Shown: in pieces, positions 34,598-35,608 of the stretch
How the letters are laid out: each line of letters begins with the position of its first letter
Numbering within the stretch: position 1 is the stretch's first letter
From: Oscillochloris sp.
Lineage (GTDB): Bacteria; Chloroflexota; Chloroflexia; Chloroflexales; Chloroflexaceae
NCBI GenBank assembly: GCA_012032775.1
Contig: JAAUQO010000043.1
Span: 1 to 35,608, forward strand
DNA length: 35,608 bases
Reading direction: 5' to 3'
Made by a program: the position numbers and the translations under genes
Notes under the pieces: model-generated
Seen by the model: the letters and a program-made list of their open reading frames with translations, nothing else
Told to the model about the DNA's origin: nothing
Databases searched by the model: none

Positions 34598-35548
34598 GTG
34601 AGCGACAAGAAGATTGGCCTGATTGTCGGACGTGAGTGGTCGTGGCCGCCGGCCTTCATCGAAGAGGTGAATCGGCGCAATGCCGGCGTTAGCGCCGAAT
34701 TCGTCAAACTCGGCGGCACCAAGATGGCCGAGCTCTGCGAGTACGATGTGATCATCGACCGCATCAGTCACGAGATCCCGTACTACCGCACCTTCCTCAA
34801 ATCGGCGGCGCTTTCCGGCACCCGGATCATCAACAATCCATTCTGGTGGAGTGCCGACGACAAGTTCTTCGGCGCCAGTATCGCTACCAAGCTCGGGATC
34901 GCCCACCCGCGCACGATCGCCCTGCCTTCCCATTCCTATGTCGAAGGTGTGGTTGAGGAGTCGCTGCGCAATCTGCGCTACCCGATCCCCTGGAAGGATC
35001 ACGTCGAGTATGTCGGCGGCTTCCCGGCGATCCTCAAGCCGGTCTGGGGCGGCGGTTTCAAGAAGGTCTACAAGGTCAATTCCTACGAGGAACTCTGGCG
35101 AGCCTATAACGAAACCGGCGTCGAGTGCATGATGCTCCAGGAGTATATCGCCTGGGAGAAGTATGTGCGCTGTGTGGTGATCGGCCGCAGCGCGATCATG
35201 ACGATTAAGTTCGACGCCAATGCGCCCTGGCCCCATCGCTATTTCCGCGACGATAATTACCTGACGTCCGAAGAGGGCAAGTTGGTTGTCGAGGGTGCAT
35301 TGCGGCTGAACGAAGCCCTTGGCTACGATATGAATACGGTCGAGTTTGCGCTTAAAGATGGTGTTCCCTACGCGATCGACTTTACCAACCCTGCGCCCGA
35401 CTTCGATGTCAATTCGCTCACCCCGCACTACTTCGATTGGATCGTTCATACGATGGCCGACTTCGCGATCAGCGAGGCGCTCAAGGGCCGCCAGGAGCCG
35501 ACCGATTACGCCTGGGGGCAGTTGATCGGCGCGCCGCCGCACCGATGA
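34598..35548 (+). CDS. ATP-grasp superfamily ligase-like protein
   Basis: A 316-residue protein. An N-terminal alpha/beta part (KIGLIVGREWSWPPAFIEEVN, YDVIIDRISHEIPYY) is followed by the ATP-grasp fold: INNPFWWSADDKFFGA, ATP-binding strand and loop FPAILKPVWGGGFKKVYKV, MMLQEYIAWEKYVRCVVIG, and the metal site NTVEFALKDGVPYAIDFTNPAPD. RimK/glutathione-synthetase-like members join a carboxylate to an amine or thiol using ATP. The substrate is unknown. I choose GTG 34598, with CGGAG 5 nt upstream, over ATG 34580, which has no ribosome site. The stop overlaps the start of the next gene (ATGA), so the product probably works with it. Confidence 0.87.
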   Translation: MSDKKIGLIVGREWSWPPAFIEEVNRRNAGVSAEFVKLGGTKMAELCEYDVIIDRISHEIPYYRTFLKSAALSGTRIINNPFWWSADDKFFGASIATKLGIAHPRTIALPSHSYVEGVVEESLRNLRYPIPWKDHVEYVGGFPAILKPVWGGGFKKVYKVNSYEELWRAYNETGVECMMLQEYIAWEKYVRCVVIGRSAIMTIKFDANAPWPHRYFRDDNYLTSEEGKLVVEGALRLNEALGYDMNTVEFALKDGVPYAIDFTNPAPDFDVNSLTPHYFDWIVHTMADFAISEALKGRQEPTDYAWGQLIGAPPHR

Positions 35549-35608
35549 ACGCAGCCCCGGCCGCCCCGATCACGCCTGTCGCTGCAGCATCGGCCGCCCC
35601 AGAGCAGC
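35545..35608 (+). CDS. Start of a gene cut by the window end
   Basis: ATG at 35545 overlaps the ATP-grasp stop by ATGA and opens a frame rich in Ala and Pro (MNAAPAAPITPVAAASA) to the edge. Only ~21 residues are seen, so no function can be given. Translational coupling suggests a partner of the ATP-grasp protein. Confidence 0.5.
   Translation, partial: MNAAPAAPITPVAAASAAPEQ

Overview
The window is a GC-rich stretch of bacterial chromosome with no phage, plasmid, IS or CRISPR backbone. It most resembles a filamentous Chloroflexota (class Chloroflexia) genome. Supporting signs are a V4R-domain protein of the type linked to bacteriochlorophyll genes, caspase-like CHAT and STAND-WD40 proteins typical of multicellular bacteria, and a very large secreted repeat protein ending in a short LFLPFIVR tail that resembles tails on other Chloroflexi secreted proteins. 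The housekeeping genes fit too. This assignment is an inference from gene content, because no rRNA lies in the window.

Layout. 1-1050: end of a cell-surface DUF11-like protein with a sortase-like tail, then a palindromic repeat and a terminator. 1053-3965 (minus): membrane protein, ECF sigma factor, yidD, V4R protein, moaB-like gene. 4385-4786 (plus): CBS-pair protein. 4841-8912 (minus): GT-C-like membrane protein, small EamA/SMR-type transporter, two SAM methyltransferases. 9231-11670 (plus): a structured leader, folC and a polysaccharide deacetylase. 11706-13862 (minus): ABC-2 permease and hflX. 14193-14396 (plus): small unknown gene. 14565-17585 (minus): GT2 glycosyltransferase, membrane-anchored alpha/beta hydrolase, a decayed FAD oxidoreductase and a tRNA-Met(CAT). 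17650-19449 (plus): PadR regulator with a clear operator, and a zinc alcohol dehydrogenase. 19458-21608 (minus): glutaredoxin-thioredoxin reductase fusion and an orphan PyrK-like flavoprotein. 21917-32969 (plus): the special region. 33038-34408 (minus): cytochrome P450. 34598-end (plus): ATP-grasp protein overlapping the start of another gene.

The special region is an 11-kb co-directional block of three large genes. The first is a CHAT protease fused to a SIR2-like domain. The second is a membrane-spanning nSTAND-type NTPase carrying about 14 WD40 repeats. The third is a secreted protein with about 14 FG-GAP/VCBS repeats, a zinc-peptidase HELGH motif and more C-terminal domains. CHAT protease, SIR2 (an NAD-binding and often NAD-degrading fold), STAND switch and propeller sensors are standard parts of bacterial self/non-self conflict or programmed-death systems. 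I propose the first two genes as a candidate system, with the third as a possible surface partner.

All three of these genes, and one methyltransferase, carry single-base deletions that split the reading frame (near 7740, 23080, 24303, 25883 and 29014). Restoring one base at each site rejoins clean domains. Either the assembly contains indel errors or these accessory genes are decaying. Coordinates of these genes are given across the breaks.
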